A stretch of 64,000 bases of DNA from Massilia sp. Bi118. Lineage in GTDB: Bacteria; Pseudomonadota; Gammaproteobacteria; Burkholderiales; Burkholderiaceae_D. The position numbers and the translations under genes were made by a program. Each line of letters begins with the position of its first letter. Within the stretch, counting starts at the first letter, position 1. Location of the stretch: positions 248,001-312,000 of the forward strand of contig NZ_CAKKMV010000004.1 in assembly GCF_918697865.1 (NCBI RefSeq), given 5' to 3'. The notes under the pieces were generated by a model. The model worked only from the letters and a program-made list of their open reading frames with translations, was not told the DNA's origin and made no database searches. Below, piece after piece: positions 1 through 8,360 of the stretch.

Positions 1-134
1 TAATCATATTCCGCTGTCCAGGTGGTGCGGAGAGGGGAAAAGTGCCGGGCAGTTTATTTGTATCCGCTAAACGGGACCATATGCCGGCCATTCCTGCAAA
101 CGCCCCGTTTGGCGCTCTCGCGTACAATGTGGGG
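1..134. other. Window edge, no gene assigned
   Basis: This short stretch precedes tatD. It is open in the tatD frame back to a GTG at 42, but that extension carries no recognisable conserved sequence and most likely is leader or the end of a gene lying outside the window. A GGGG run sits just before the ATG at 135. Confidence 0.4.
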
Positions 135-917
135 ATGTACATCGATTCACACTGCCATATCAATTTCCCGGAGCTGGCCGCCCGCATGCCCGAGATTCTC
201 GCCAAAATGGCCGAGAACAAGGTCGACAAGGCGCTGTGCGTGTCCGTCAACCTGCCGGAGTTCCCCAGCGTGCTCGCCCTGGCGGAGCAATATCCGCATA
301 TTTACGCGTCGGTCGGCGTCCACCCGGACTACGAAGACACGCCCGAGCCCAGCGTCGAGGAGCTGGTGCGCCTGGCCGATCATCCGAAGATCGTCGCCAT
401 CGGCGAGACCGGTCTCGACTACTACCGCCTCGAGGGTGATCTCGAATGGCAGCGCGCGCGCTTCCGCACTCACATCCGCGCCTCGCGCGAGACGCGCAAA
501 CCCCTGATCATCCACACCCGCTCGGCCAGTCTTGATACCATCCGCATCCTGCAGGAAGAGGGCGCGGCGGTCGACAAGGGCGGCGTGGCCGGCGTGATGC
601 ACTGCTTCACGGAGTCGCTGGAGGTCGCGCTGGCCGCGATCGAGATGGGTTTTTACATCTCTTTCTCCGGGATCGTGACCTTCAAGAGCGCAAAAGACCT
701 GCAGGCGGTGGCCCAAGCACTTCCGCTGGATCGCATCTTGATCGAAACCGACTCGCCCTATCTCGCGCCCGTGCCCTACCGTGGGAAAATGAACGAACCG
801 GGCTTCGTGCCCCATGTGGCCGAGTTCATCGCCACGCTTAAGGACGTGCCGCTGCGCGAAGTGGCGGAGCGCACCACCGACAATTTTTATAAGCTGTTCA
901 AGGTACCGAAGGAGTGA
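135..917 (+). CDS. tatD: TatD-family metal-dependent deoxyribonuclease
   Basis: The 260-residue product is a TatD/YcfH-type hydrolase, a TIM-barrel metallo-enzyme acting as a 3'-5' exonuclease in DNA repair or degradation. Seen in the sequence: the N-terminal metal motif DSHCHINF at residues 4-11, the GETGLDYY loop, the HTR and MHCFTES histidines, and the C-terminal ETDSPYLAP motif with its catalytic Asp. The length is normal for the family. The ATG at 135 was chosen over the longer GTG frame at 42 because conserved sequence begins right at MYIDSHCH. Its stop codon lies two bases before the next gene's ATG, so the two are probably co-transcribed. Confidence 0.93.
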   Translation: MYIDSHCHINFPELAARMPEILAKMAENKVDKALCVSVNLPEFPSVLALAEQYPHIYASVGVHPDYEDTPEPSVEELVRLADHPKIVAIGETGLDYYRLEGDLEWQRARFRTHIRASRETRKPLIIHTRSASLDTIRILQEEGAAVDKGGVAGVMHCFTESLEVALAAIEMGFYISFSGIVTFKSAKDLQAVAQALPLDRILIETDSPYLAPVPYRGKMNEPGFVPHVAEFIATLKDVPLREVAERTTDNFYKLFKVPKE

Positions 918-919
918 AC

Positions 920-1561
920 ATGATGCAGCGTCGCGGTTTTCTTCGTTTGACCGGCCGGGCGATCCTTGCAGGGATCGTGCTGGCCGCCTTCCCTGGAACC
1001 GCGGTGCTGGCCGCCACGCCCGAGCAGACCACGAATTTCTTCCGCGCCGTGTCCATGGACGATGCCGCCACCGTCAAGTCCCTGCTGGCGGCGGGCGTGG
1101 ACCCGAACCAGCAGAATCCCCTTGGCGGCGAGCCGGCGCTGGTGATCGCGGCCCGCGAAGGGTCGATGCGGGTACTGCGCACGCTGCTCGACCAGCCCGG
1201 CATCCAGCTCGACGCCACCGCCATGAACGGCAACACGGCCCTGATGATGGCTGCCTTCAAGCGCAACCGGCAGGCCGCCGAAGCCCTGATCGCGCGCGGC
1301 GCGGCCGTCAACCGTCCCGGCTGGACCCCGCTGCACTATGCGGCCGCCAGCGGCGACGAGGATGTCGCGCGCCTGCTGATCAAGCGCGGCGCCAAGCTGG
1401 ACGCCGTCTCGCCGCCGGCCAGCGGCAGCTACACCCCGCTGATGATGGCGGCCCGGGAAGGGCATCCGGACATGGTCGCCTTCCTCACGGAACAGGGCGC
1501 GAACCCGAAGCTGACCAATAGCGAAGGCCTGACCGCAGCTCAGCTCGCAGCCCGCCGGTAG
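920..1561 (+). CDS. Exported ankyrin-repeat protein
   Basis: This 213-residue protein has a twin-arginine-like or Sec signal peptide (MQRRGFLRLTGRAIL, hydrophobic stretch, cleavage near AVLA) followed by about five ankyrin repeats, with typical NGNTALMMAA, GWTPLHYAA and YTPLMMAAREG helices. Ankyrin repeats bind proteins; no catalytic residues are seen. AAGGAG lies 6 bases before the ATG at 920, which favours this start over the GTG at 914. It follows tatD directly and is likely translated from the same transcript. Partner and function are unknown. Confidence 0.85.
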   Translation: MMQRRGFLRLTGRAILAGIVLAAFPGTAVLAATPEQTTNFFRAVSMDDAATVKSLLAAGVDPNQQNPLGGEPALVIAAREGSMRVLRTLLDQPGIQLDATAMNGNTALMMAAFKRNRQAAEALIARGAAVNRPGWTPLHYAAASGDEDVARLLIKRGAKLDAVSPPASGSYTPLMMAAREGHPDMVAFLTEQGANPKLTNSEGLTAAQLAARR

Positions 1562-1571
1562 GGCGGGCTGC
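1547..1571 (+). terminator. Hairpin at the end of the ankyrin gene
   Basis: A 10-bp perfect GC-rich stem (GCAGCCCGCC / GGCGGGCTGC, 5-base loop) overlaps the TAG of the ankyrin gene. There is no T-run, so it may act as a 3' end stabiliser or a weak terminator. Confidence 0.45.
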
Positions 1572-1712
1572 GGCGCCGTCCACGCGTAAGGTCTGACCCG
1601 CCAGCGGCCCTCAAGCGCCAAACTGGCGCGGAAAACCCCATCACCTCCGCGCATCAAAATCTTTCCTCGTTGCAGATAATGCTTCCATGCAATCAACCGT
1701 GCAAGGAACAAC

Positions 1713-2645
1713 ATGCTGAACGAACGCGAAATCGAGAGCTGCTACCTGGGGCAGTTCATCCCGGTCCATTACCACCACAACATGCTGATGGACCACAATC
1801 GCATGCACAGCTTCAAGTCGGCCATCTTCCACGCCGTCAAGCCGGGCGCCAAGGTCCTCGAACTGGGCGGCGGCACCGGCGTGCTGTCGTTCTTTGCCGC
1901 GCAGAATGCGGACAAGGTCTATTGCGTCGAGTTCAATCCGGACATGGTGCGTGAAGCCCGCAAATTCCTGGCCATGAACCAGAACGGCCACAAGGTCGAA
2001 GTGGTCCACGCCGACGCCTTCGAATACCTGCCGCCGGAGCCGGTCGACGTCGTGATCTGCGAGATGATCCATGTCGCCATGCTGCGCGAGAAGCAGGTCG
2101 AGATGATGGAATCCTTCAAGCGCCGTTATCTGGCGCGCTTTGGCGGCCCGCTGCCGGTGTTCCTGCCGGAAGCCGTGATCATGGCGGCCCAGCCGCTGCA
2201 GCAGGAATACGATTTCGAAGGCTTCCACGCGCCGATCGTGCAGTTCCAGCCGACCAACGTCATCTACCCGGGCACGGTCGAACTGGCGCAGCCGGGCGTC
2301 TACAGCATCATGGACTTCAGCCAGCCGACCGACATGAACGTCGCCTGGGAAGGCCGCTTCCTGATCGAAAAGGCCGGCCGCCTGAACGCGCTGCGCTTCA
2401 TCACCAAGAACGTGCTGTCGATCGTCGAAGAGCAGGGCACCACCATCGACTGGCTGAACCATTACATGATGCTGCCGCTGGCGCAGCCGATGGACGTGCA
2501 GGCCGGCGACGTCGTGCAAGTCAGCTTTGCCTACCGCTGCGGCGGCTCGCTGCCGTCGCTGGAAGCGTCGCTCCGCGCCGAGGTCGTGGCGCGCTTCGAA
2601 GATCAGGCGGTCGTGGAACACGCGGGCGCCGCGGAATACGCGTAA
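1713..2645 (+). CDS. Class I SAM-dependent methyltransferase, PRMT-like
   Basis: The 310-residue product carries the SAM-binding motif I ELGGGTGVLSFFAA (about residues 49-62), the motif II acidic residue in YCVEFNPD and a double-E-like loop CEMIHVAML. This layout resembles protein arginine N-methyltransferases, and the C-terminal half could form the beta-barrel found in PRMTs. Bacterial members are poorly characterised, so substrate and role are unknown. AAGGAAC precedes the ATG. The 150 bases upstream hold no gene. Confidence 0.75.
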   Translation: MLNEREIESCYLGQFIPVHYHHNMLMDHNRMHSFKSAIFHAVKPGAKVLELGGGTGVLSFFAAQNADKVYCVEFNPDMVREARKFLAMNQNGHKVEVVHADAFEYLPPEPVDVVICEMIHVAMLREKQVEMMESFKRRYLARFGGPLPVFLPEAVIMAAQPLQQEYDFEGFHAPIVQFQPTNVIYPGTVELAQPGVYSIMDFSQPTDMNVAWEGRFLIEKAGRLNALRFITKNVLSIVEEQGTTIDWLNHYMMLPLAQPMDVQAGDVVQVSFAYRCGGSLPSLEASLRAEVVARFEDQAVVEHAGAAEYA

Positions 2646-2660
2646 TCCGCAGCGGATACC

Positions 2661-3407
2661 TTACTGGGCGGGGTCGAGTAGGCGGTCCCGCCTGATCCAG
2701 CCCTTGAATACCTGTCCGCTCTTCGGATTTCGGTATTCGATCTCCACGAAGGCGCCGGTCTCGCGGCTGGCGTTGACCCGGTCGCCCGGCACCAGGAACA
2801 CCTTGGCGGTGCGGCAGGCTTCCAGCGGCGCCGAATGGAAATAGGCGCGGCCGGCCCCGGCTACCGTCTTGTTCGCTTCGTCCGGCGTCAGCGCGACGGC
2901 AGTGCTGGCCGCCGCCAGCGCGCTGGCTTCGCACTGATCCAGCACGCCTGGCAACTCGCTCAGCTGGCCACCGGCAAAGGCGAACTCATGGATCCGCGGC
3001 GTTCCCTGGGCCCCGGCCGGCGCTGCCGCCAGCTGCACCACCGCATTCCCATCCTGCAGGCGCGCACCGAACAGCGTCATGCAATTGCCGAAGGGCGCCG
3101 ATAGCGCCGGCCCACCTTCCGCACCCACTTCCACCAGGACGAATTCGTGCCGGCAGTTCAGGCCCGGCAGGGTGGCGTCCGCCAGCACATAGTCGCGCTC
3201 GGCGCGCAGCGCCAGCCTGGAGAGGCCGGCATCGCCGCGCATGCGGGCAATCGGCTTGCCCTGGAACAGGAGTGCGCTGCGCTCCTCGCTGGCTGGAATC
3301 GCGCTGACCGTACCGTAACGGGTGGCCACGCTGTTGCGCTCCTGCGCATGGAGGCAGGCACTGCCCATCGACAGCAGGATGGCTGGAATGAAGGGGAGGA
3401 TACGCAT
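2661..3407 (-). CDS. Secreted hypothetical protein with a possible SH3-like C-terminus
   Basis: A 248-residue protein with a Sec signal peptide (MRILPFIPAILLSMGSACLHA, cleavage before QERNS). The body has four Cys that could form disulfides (CRHEF, NCMTL, DQCEA, EACRT). The last 60 residues (VFLVPGDRVNASRETGAFVEIEY... FKGWIRRDRL) look like a bacterial SH3 domain, which would suggest a periplasmic or wall-associated role. The gene is convergent with the methyltransferase, 15 bases between stops. Function not recognised. Confidence 0.65.
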   Translation of the reverse strand: MRILPFIPAILLSMGSACLHAQERNSVATRYGTVSAIPASEERSALLFQGKPIARMRGDAGLSRLALRAERDYVLADATLPGLNCRHEFVLVEVGAEGGPALSAPFGNCMTLFGARLQDGNAVVQLAAAPAGAQGTPRIHEFAFAGGQLSELPGVLDQCEASALAAASTAVALTPDEANKTVAGAGRAYFHSAPLEACRTAKVFLVPGDRVNASRETGAFVEIEYRNPKSGQVFKGWIRRDRLLDPAQ

Positions 3408-3575
3408 CGGGCTTTCTCGTTCGACAACAGACGAAGATTACCACCCCAACGCCATTCAACCCCGCTTTTCCCCCGTCCATCCCTCTCTGTTACCATTTAT
3501 CGCATCGCGATTGCCGGCGGGCCGGCTTGTCATTACAGTCACAGCATCGACGTCCATCTCCCGAAGGAGCGCACA

Positions 3576-3776
3576 ATGTTCGGTTTCCTCGTCTGGTTGG
3601 TCCTGCTGTTCCTGTGCTGGCCCATCGCCCTGATGGCGCTGTTCCTGTATCCGCTGGTATGGCTGATCCTGCTGCCCTTCCGCCTGGTGGGCATCGGCGT
3701 GGAAGCCGTATTCGAGCTGCTGAGGGCCATCGTGATGCTGCCGGCGCGTGTGCTGGGCGCTTCTCCGGGCCGTTGA
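3576..3776 (+). CDS. Small membrane protein
   Basis: A 66-residue, almost wholly hydrophobic protein with two predicted membrane helices (MFGFLVWLVLLFLCWPIALM and ALFLYPLVWLILLPF) and an amphipathic tail ending in RVLGASPGR. GAAGGAG is 6 bases before the ATG. Short proteins of this look are common in Massilia-type genomes but I know no function. Confidence 0.65.
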   Translation: MFGFLVWLVLLFLCWPIALMALFLYPLVWLILLPFRLVGIGVEAVFELLRAIVMLPARVLGASPGR

Positions 3777-3880
3777 AACGGCGACGTGTGCGTCGGATAA
3801 CAGACCGTGCTCCGCGCTTCGCCTATCGTAGGCATACTGATGGCTTGAATCCATCAGCCATGCTTTGAAAGGAAACGACT

Positions 3881-4108
3881 ATGCGCCTGGATATTTACCG
3901 CAGAGCCGAGCAGGACGGAAAATTCTCCTACCTGGCGGTACCCGAAACCCGCAACATCCCCGAGGAAGCCACGAATACCGACTGGGAAGTCGAAGCCCGC
4001 GCAGTCGAGGTGGACGACGACGCCCAGCAGATCGACGATTACGACATCCGGAACCTGACCGGCCAGCTGGCCGAAAAGGGGTATGCCGTGACCTCGACCA
4101 TGCACTGA
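3881..4108 (+). CDS. Small conserved hypothetical protein
   Basis: A 75-residue soluble acidic protein starting MRLDIYRRAEQ, with the segments YLAVPE and WEVEARAVEVDDD. I believe similar Oxalobacteraceae proteins carry the label DUF6139, but this is from memory. AAAGGAA lies 7 bases upstream of the ATG. No motif suggests a function. Confidence 0.6.
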   Translation: MRLDIYRRAEQDGKFSYLAVPETRNIPEEATNTDWEVEARAVEVDDDAQQIDDYDIRNLTGQLAEKGYAVTSTMH

Positions 4109-4239
4109 CGCTGTAGTACGTCCACGACAAATTGTCGGCGTCCTTCAACCATCTCGCCTCCGGCGAGCGGGTTGAGGGACGCCTCGCCATGCCTATGGTA
4201 TCCTTGCGCTCCTTTTAGTCAGGTGCACGTGGAGGCGTA

Positions 4240-5136
4240 ATGAAGTGGGCAGTCGTGGGTTTTCTCATCCTTTCGGTCCTGCATATCCATTTCCGCGGCA
4301 AGGTCCGTCTGCCGTTCGGCCGCCAGCTGTTCGACCATTCGTCGTTCATGGCCCCGATTAATATCTTCATGCACCTGTTTTCCCGGGTGCCGAGCACGCC
4401 CTACATCCCGGTCCGCGAATTCCCCGAACTCGACGTCCTCCAGCAGAACTGGGAAACGATCCGCGAGGAAGCCCTGCACCTGGTCTCGCTGCAGAAGATC
4501 AAGGCCTCCGAAGAGAACAACGACGCCGGCTTCAATTCCTTCTTCAAGACCGGCTGGAAGCGCTTTTACCTGAAGTGGTACGACGCCAGCCACCCCTCGG
4601 CCGAGCGCCTCTGCCCCAAGACCTATGCGCTGCTGCAGGGCATCCCCTCGGTGAAGGCGGCGATGTTCGCCGAGCTGCCGCCGGGCGCGAAGCTGAACCC
4701 GCACCGCGACCCCTTCGCCGGCTCGATGCGTTACCACCTGGGCCTGGCCACGCCGAACGACGACCGCTGCTTCATCGAAGTCGACGGCCAGCGCTACAGC
4801 TGGCGCGACGGCCAGGGCGTGATCTTCGACGAAACCTTCATCCACTGGGCCGAGAACACCAGCGGCCAGGACCGCGTGATCCTGTTCTGCGACGTCGAGC
4901 GCCCGCTGCGCTTCGGGATGGGCGCGGTCAACCGCTGGCTCGGCCGCACCATGATGACGGCCGCCGCTTCGCCCAACGAATCCGGCGACCAGACCGGCCT
5001 GGTGAGCAAGCTGTTCCGCATCTCGCACGTGATGGGCCAGTACCGCCGCCGTTACAAGGCGTGGAACAAGAACGCTTATAAGGCCACCAAGGTGCTGCTG
5101 GTGGTGGGTTTGGCTGCCCTGATTTACTATATTTAA
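4240..5136 (+). CDS. lpxO: LpxO-like lipid A / aspartyl-asparaginyl beta-hydroxylase
   Basis: The 298-residue product belongs to the aspartyl/asparaginyl beta-hydroxylase superfamily, Fe(II)/2-oxoglutarate dioxygenases. Seen: N-terminal membrane anchor (residues 1-15), the iron ligands in NPHRDPF and FDETFIHWAENT, the 2-oxoglutarate-binding Arg in DRVILFCDVERP, and a C-terminal membrane helix (VLLVVGLAALIYYI). Two membrane anchors around the dioxygenase core match LpxO, which hydroxylates the 3' secondary acyl chain of lipid A at the inner membrane. GGAGG precedes the ATG. A peptide-hydroxylase role cannot be excluded from sequence alone. Confidence 0.8.
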   Translation: MKWAVVGFLILSVLHIHFRGKVRLPFGRQLFDHSSFMAPINIFMHLFSRVPSTPYIPVREFPELDVLQQNWETIREEALHLVSLQKIKASEENNDAGFNSFFKTGWKRFYLKWYDASHPSAERLCPKTYALLQGIPSVKAAMFAELPPGAKLNPHRDPFAGSMRYHLGLATPNDDRCFIEVDGQRYSWRDGQGVIFDETFIHWAENTSGQDRVILFCDVERPLRFGMGAVNRWLGRTMMTAAASPNESGDQTGLVSKLFRISHVMGQYRRRYKAWNKNAYKATKVLLVVGLAALIYYI

Positions 5137-5150
5137 GCGCCCGCCGGCAT

Positions 5151-5188
5151 AAAAAACGGCGCGCCAGCCCGGGAGGGCGGCGCGCCGT
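5151..5188 (-). terminator. Intrinsic terminator of the amyloid-like operon
   Basis: A 10-bp perfect stem (ACGGCGCGCC / GGCGCGCCGT) is flanked on its left by six A. Read on the minus strand this is a stem followed by a U-run, at the end of the operon that stops at 5206. It may also stop transcription coming from lpxO. Confidence 0.8.
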
Positions 5189-5205
5189 TGTCGTTCCTGG
5201 AGCGT

Positions 5206-6633
5206 TCAGAACGAAAATGGCATCCGGACCATCAGCGTGACGTCCGGCGTATCGCGTGTCAAACCGGCACCCACGGACACGTTCAAGGTGCGCTGGTTGT
5301 TGAGGCGGTAGGAATAGCCCAGCAGCAGGGTGCCCAGCTGCATGCGCACCGAGCCCGGCACCACTTGGCCGCCCTGCTTGGTGCGGCCCACCGAGTTGTG
5401 GTCGTAGCCGATGCTGAACGAGGCCTTTTCGTTCAGCGCCAGGCCCATGCCGAAATTGAAGCCGAACACATCGCCCGGTTTCACATCGCCCAGGAATTCC
5501 TTTTCGCCGTTCAGCACGGTGCGGTAGACGTTGCCGCGCTTGAAGTTGTGGGTGTAGCTGAAGCTGCCGAAGAAGATCGCCGGGTCGGAGGGCATCAGCC
5601 AGGTCAGGCTCGGCTGTACCGAATAGAAGCCGGAGCCGGTCGGCAGGTCCAGCGGCAGGCCGGTGCCGGTCACGTTTTCGCCCACACAGCGGGTCTGGCA
5701 GTCCGTGACAACCTGGAACGGATCGCGGCCGGTGCGCGACTTGAAGCGGAAGCCGCCGATGAAATAGGGCTTGTCGACGCCGCCTTCGTTCAGCTGGTAG
5801 CGCCAGCCGAGTTCGACGTCGCCGATGCCCTGGCCGCTGGTGTTGAAGGCGCGTTCGGTGGCGGTGCCGGTGAACAGTTCGCGGCTGACGGTGGCGTCGC
5901 TGCGGTAGGTGTACGGGATCTTGGCTTCGAGCTCGAGACGGTTGTCGAAGCCGTAGCGGAAGGTGGCGGCGCCGGTGGTCGTGTTGCGTTTTACTTCGCG
6001 CACGTCCAGCAGGCCGATCAGCAGCGCCGGGATCACCGTGTAGCCGATCAGCGCCACCCGGTTGCTGGACGAGTAGCCGTACTGGATCGAGGGCTCGAAC
6101 ACCAGCTTGCCGCGCGGCGTCAGCACGCCCGGGCTTTCGAAGATCGGCGCCACCTGCGGCGCGCGGCTTTCGGCGCTGGGCGGACGGCCGACCGTGGGGC
6201 TGTTGTTGATCGGCTGCGGCGACGGCGGCGGCGCGCTGCCGTTGTCCTGCTGCTGGCCGGCGGCGGCCACCGGGGCCGATCCGAGGCCGCGCAGCAGGTC
6301 GAGCGAGGAATGTGGTGCGGCGGCAGGGTACTGGGCGGGCGCCGCCGCTTGCCCGTTTACTGGTGCGGTGATCGGCGAGGGCAGCAGCGCCGTCGCCGTG
6401 GCCGGCTGCTGCGGATTGCCGGTCCCGCGAAGATTGTCGAGCTGGGACGGCGCCGCGACGCCGCTTGCGCGCAGCTGGCGCTCCAGTTCGTCGACCCGTG
6501 CACGTTGTTCTTCCAGCTGTTGTCGCATGATCTTCAGCTGTTCCATTAGATCGGGCGACTGCGCGCCGGCGGGGAATGCCGCCAGGACAAGGCTAACGCC
6601 AATCGCAAAGGACAGCGCTGGAATCTTAGGCAT
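5206..6633 (-). CDS. FapF-like outer-membrane beta-barrel with N-terminal coiled coil
   Basis: The 475-residue product starts with a signal peptide (MPKIPALSFAIGV..., cleavage after PAGA), then a heptad coiled coil (about 27-57: DLMEQLKIMRQQLEEQ and on), a Pro/Ala/Gln-rich linker (60-165) and a C-terminal region of alternating strands ending in LMVRMPFSF, a typical terminal-Phe outer-membrane barrel. This order matches FapF, the trimeric amyloid secretion pore of the Pseudomonas fap operon. The ATG at 6633 has GGAGAAG 6 bases upstream and begins the signal peptide; an ATG at 6657 overlapping the previous stop is the alternative. It is the last gene of the operon. Confidence 0.75.
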   Translation of the reverse strand: MPKIPALSFAIGVSLVLAAFPAGAQSPDLMEQLKIMRQQLEEQRARVDELERQLRASGVAAPSQLDNLRGTGNPQQPATATALLPSPITAPVNGQAAAPAQYPAAAPHSSLDLLRGLGSAPVAAAGQQQDNGSAPPPSPQPINNSPTVGRPPSAESRAPQVAPIFESPGVLTPRGKLVFEPSIQYGYSSSNRVALIGYTVIPALLIGLLDVREVKRNTTTGAATFRYGFDNRLELEAKIPYTYRSDATVSRELFTGTATERAFNTSGQGIGDVELGWRYQLNEGGVDKPYFIGGFRFKSRTGRDPFQVVTDCQTRCVGENVTGTGLPLDLPTGSGFYSVQPSLTWLMPSDPAIFFGSFSYTHNFKRGNVYRTVLNGEKEFLGDVKPGDVFGFNFGMGLALNEKASFSIGYDHNSVGRTKQGGQVVPGSVRMQLGTLLLGYSYRLNNQRTLNVSVGAGLTRDTPDVTLMVRMPFSF

Positions 6634-6656
6634 ATTTTTCTTCTCCGGTTGCGCCA

Positions 6657-7160
6657 TCACCTTCCTGTGATGGCAGTGTTTAAGGCGTTATTGAGCGTGG
6701 ACTGGAAATTCATGTTCTGCAGCATTCCACGCGCATTCACGCTGGCGTTGATGATGGTCTGGTTGTTGATCAGCTGGTCGTTCAGGCTGTTCTGGATGAT
6801 GGTCCCGCCCAGCACGTCGCGGCCGAGCTCGAGGTTGGCGGTGCCGAGGCCGTTCTGGATCAGGCGGACCTGATTCGCGGTATCGGCGGACACCTTCGAC
6901 ATGCCGCTGGTCAGATTGCCGAGGTCGCCCAGGTTGAGCTGGCTGCGTTCGACTACGTTGCCGTTGATGGTGACGATGCGGTCGATGCCCAGCGAGACGA
7001 CCAGCCCGCCGGGGACTTCGAAGCCGCCGCGCATCGCGTCGAGGGCGTCCGGTTCGACCGCCTCCGCGGCGTCGAAGCCGGCGACAGGGGCATCCGCCCA
7101 CCCATGGCTCGCCGCTGCGGCGCTGGCCAGGAGGAAGCAGATCTTGAGGGTGAGGCGCAT
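6657..7160 (-). CDS. Secreted protein of the amyloid-like operon
   Basis: A 167-residue protein with a signal peptide (MRLTLKICFLLASAAAASHGWA). The mature part holds an acidic segment (DAAEAVEPDALDAMRGG), a hydrophobic strand region (LVVSLGIDRIVTINGNVV) and a C-terminal Asn/Gln-rich part with GTIIQNSLNDQLINNQTI. That segment matches the C-termini of the other two structural genes of the operon in the pattern [VI]xQN[ST]...L[IV][NQ]. GGAGATACC precedes the ATG, and the C39 gene stops 10 bases upstream. By position and motif it may be a minor fibre component or a FapE/FapB-like partner. Not recognised as a named family. Confidence 0.65.
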   Translation of the reverse strand: MRLTLKICFLLASAAAASHGWADAPVAGFDAAEAVEPDALDAMRGGFEVPGGLVVSLGIDRIVTINGNVVERSQLNLGDLGNLTSGMSKVSADTANQVRLIQNGLGTANLELGRDVLGGTIIQNSLNDQLINNQTIINASVNARGMLQNMNFQSTLNNALNTAITGR

Positions 7161-7170
7161 GGTATCTCCT

Positions 7171-7848
7171 CTAGAAATCGGTGGGCCCGAACTTCGGCAG
7201 GCCCATGTAGTCGATGCCGGTCCGGTTCACCGCTTCGCCCAGCGGCGCGCGTGGTGCGGCACGCCAGTCGGCGGTGAGATTGAACTGGGGCTTGTTCGGC
7301 GCTTCGTGGATGACGAACAGCAGCCGGGTCGGCCAGATGGATTCGAAATGTTCGCGCGTGATCGCGCGCGTGCCGCTGGACGGATCGCCCAGCAGGATGC
7401 GGCCGTTTTCCGCGCCCTTGACGACGACGAAGTGGTTGTAGCCCTTCTCGGAGATCAGGACGATGGCCGGCACGCCGGCGCTGACCAGCTTCTCGATCGG
7501 CTGGCGGAAACCGTCGGCCTTGAAGCCGATGGAGGCCAGGTAGCGCTGCATGTCGAGCAGCGAAAAACCTTCGCGGCGGATCTTGTCCTGGTCGCCCTGG
7601 TCCCACATGGCCTTGAAGGCGACCGTTTCGCTGATCGGATAGCCGTAATGGTGGGTCAGCAGGGTGGCCAGCGCGGCTGAGCCGCAGCTGAAATCGTATT
7701 GCTGGCGGGTGGTGGAAACGAACTTCAGTTCCTTGAGACTGTGAACCGGAACGTTAAAGCGGGCGCCACCCGCGATCGGCAGGTCGGCTGCGTTCGCGCA
7801 GGTGGCGCCCATCAGTGCGCACAGAAGGGGCAGGGCACTACGGTTCAT
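7171..7848 (-). CDS. FapD-like periplasmic C39 peptidase
   Basis: A 225-residue C39 papain-fold peptidase with a signal peptide (cleavage near CANA/AD). The triad is visible: Cys55 in YDFSCGSAAL, His139 in YNHFVVV and Asp155 in LLGDPSSG. In Pseudomonas FapD is a C39 peptidase needed for amyloid export, and C39 domains normally cut after double-Gly leaders. The ATG at 7848 overlaps the stop of the upstream gene (ATGA), showing translational coupling. The C-terminal 40 residues past the peptidase fold have no recognised motif. Confidence 0.85.
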   Translation of the reverse strand: MNRSALPLLCALMGATCANAADLPIAGGARFNVPVHSLKELKFVSTTRQQYDFSCGSAALATLLTHHYGYPISETVAFKAMWDQGDQDKIRREGFSLLDMQRYLASIGFKADGFRQPIEKLVSAGVPAIVLISEKGYNHFVVVKGAENGRILLGDPSSGTRAITREHFESIWPTRLLFVIHEAPNKPQFNLTADWRAAPRAPLGEAVNRTGIDYMGLPKFGPTDF

Positions 7849-8273
7849 TTGAATTGCACATTGATGATGGTGGCACTCTGGATCAGCACGTTTGCACCGC
7901 TGTTCTGGATGACCACCGGAATCCCCGACATATTCGAAAACGCACCGGAATCGATGGAATTGGCTCCGGTGACGACGTTGGTGGCGCTGTTGCCCGTCAC
8001 GACACCGTCCAGCTTCATGTCGTTCTTGGTTTCCGCGGCGCCGCCGCGTGACTGTTCGAGCTTGCCGAGGTCGGCCGCCGGCCCGAAGTCGAGGCTGAGG
8101 CCGGCTTTGGCCGGGACTGCCGCCTGCACTTCCTGCTTGGCAGGCTGCTGGGCGGCCCCGGACTGGCTGGCCTGCGCCTCGGCCGGTCCGGCCCAGGCCG
8201 GAGACGCCATCAGCGCAAGCACAGCGATGCTGCACAAGCGCCTGGCGACTCCCTGGTTGAATGGATGCTGCAT
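7845..8273 (-). CDS. Small secreted protein sharing a C-terminal motif with the large fibre-like protein
   Basis: A 142-residue protein with a long signal peptide (MQHPFNQGVARRLCSIAVLALMASPAWA), a Gln/Ala-rich linker (QASQSGAAQQPAKQ) and a C-terminal motif GAFSNMSGIPVVIQNSGANV. This aligns with the end of the 827-residue protein upstream (NNMSG..., ISQNTG..., SSLVQQ). Such a short subunit carrying only the terminal motif could nucleate or cap polymers, as CsgB or FapB do; that is inference. It is coupled to the C39 gene by an ATGA overlap. Confidence 0.65.
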   Translation of the reverse strand: MQHPFNQGVARRLCSIAVLALMASPAWAGPAEAQASQSGAAQQPAKQEVQAAVPAKAGLSLDFGPAADLGKLEQSRGGAAETKNDMKLDGVVTGNSATNVVTGANSIDSGAFSNMSGIPVVIQNSGANVLIQSATIINVQFK

Positions 8274-8312
8274 TCTTTACCCCCGTTTGCTCTACTGCGA
8301 TGAACGTCAGGC

Positions 8313-8346
8313 CCACTTCCGCCCCGCCGGGGCGCGGCGGAAGTGG
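8313..8346 (-). other. Intra-operon hairpin after the fibre-like gene
   Basis: A perfect 11-bp stem (CCACTTCCGCC / GGCGGAAGTGG, 12-base loop) sits in the 87-base gap between the 827-residue gene and the next gene. There is no U-run on the minus strand, so it probably is a partial terminator or an mRNA-stabilising element that raises the amount of the first gene relative to the accessory genes. Confidence 0.6.
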
Positions 8347-8360
8347 AGCTCAAGCCGCGA

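Noticed and set aside
1683-1697. 15-base match TTCCATGCAATCAAC with 30278-30292 next to the dif-like site
   Set aside because: In a 64-kb window one or more chance 15-base matches are expected, and the first site lies in a plain gene leader without any mobile gene.
5188-6549. 453-codon plus-strand frame
   Set aside because: Antisense of the outer-membrane barrel gene.
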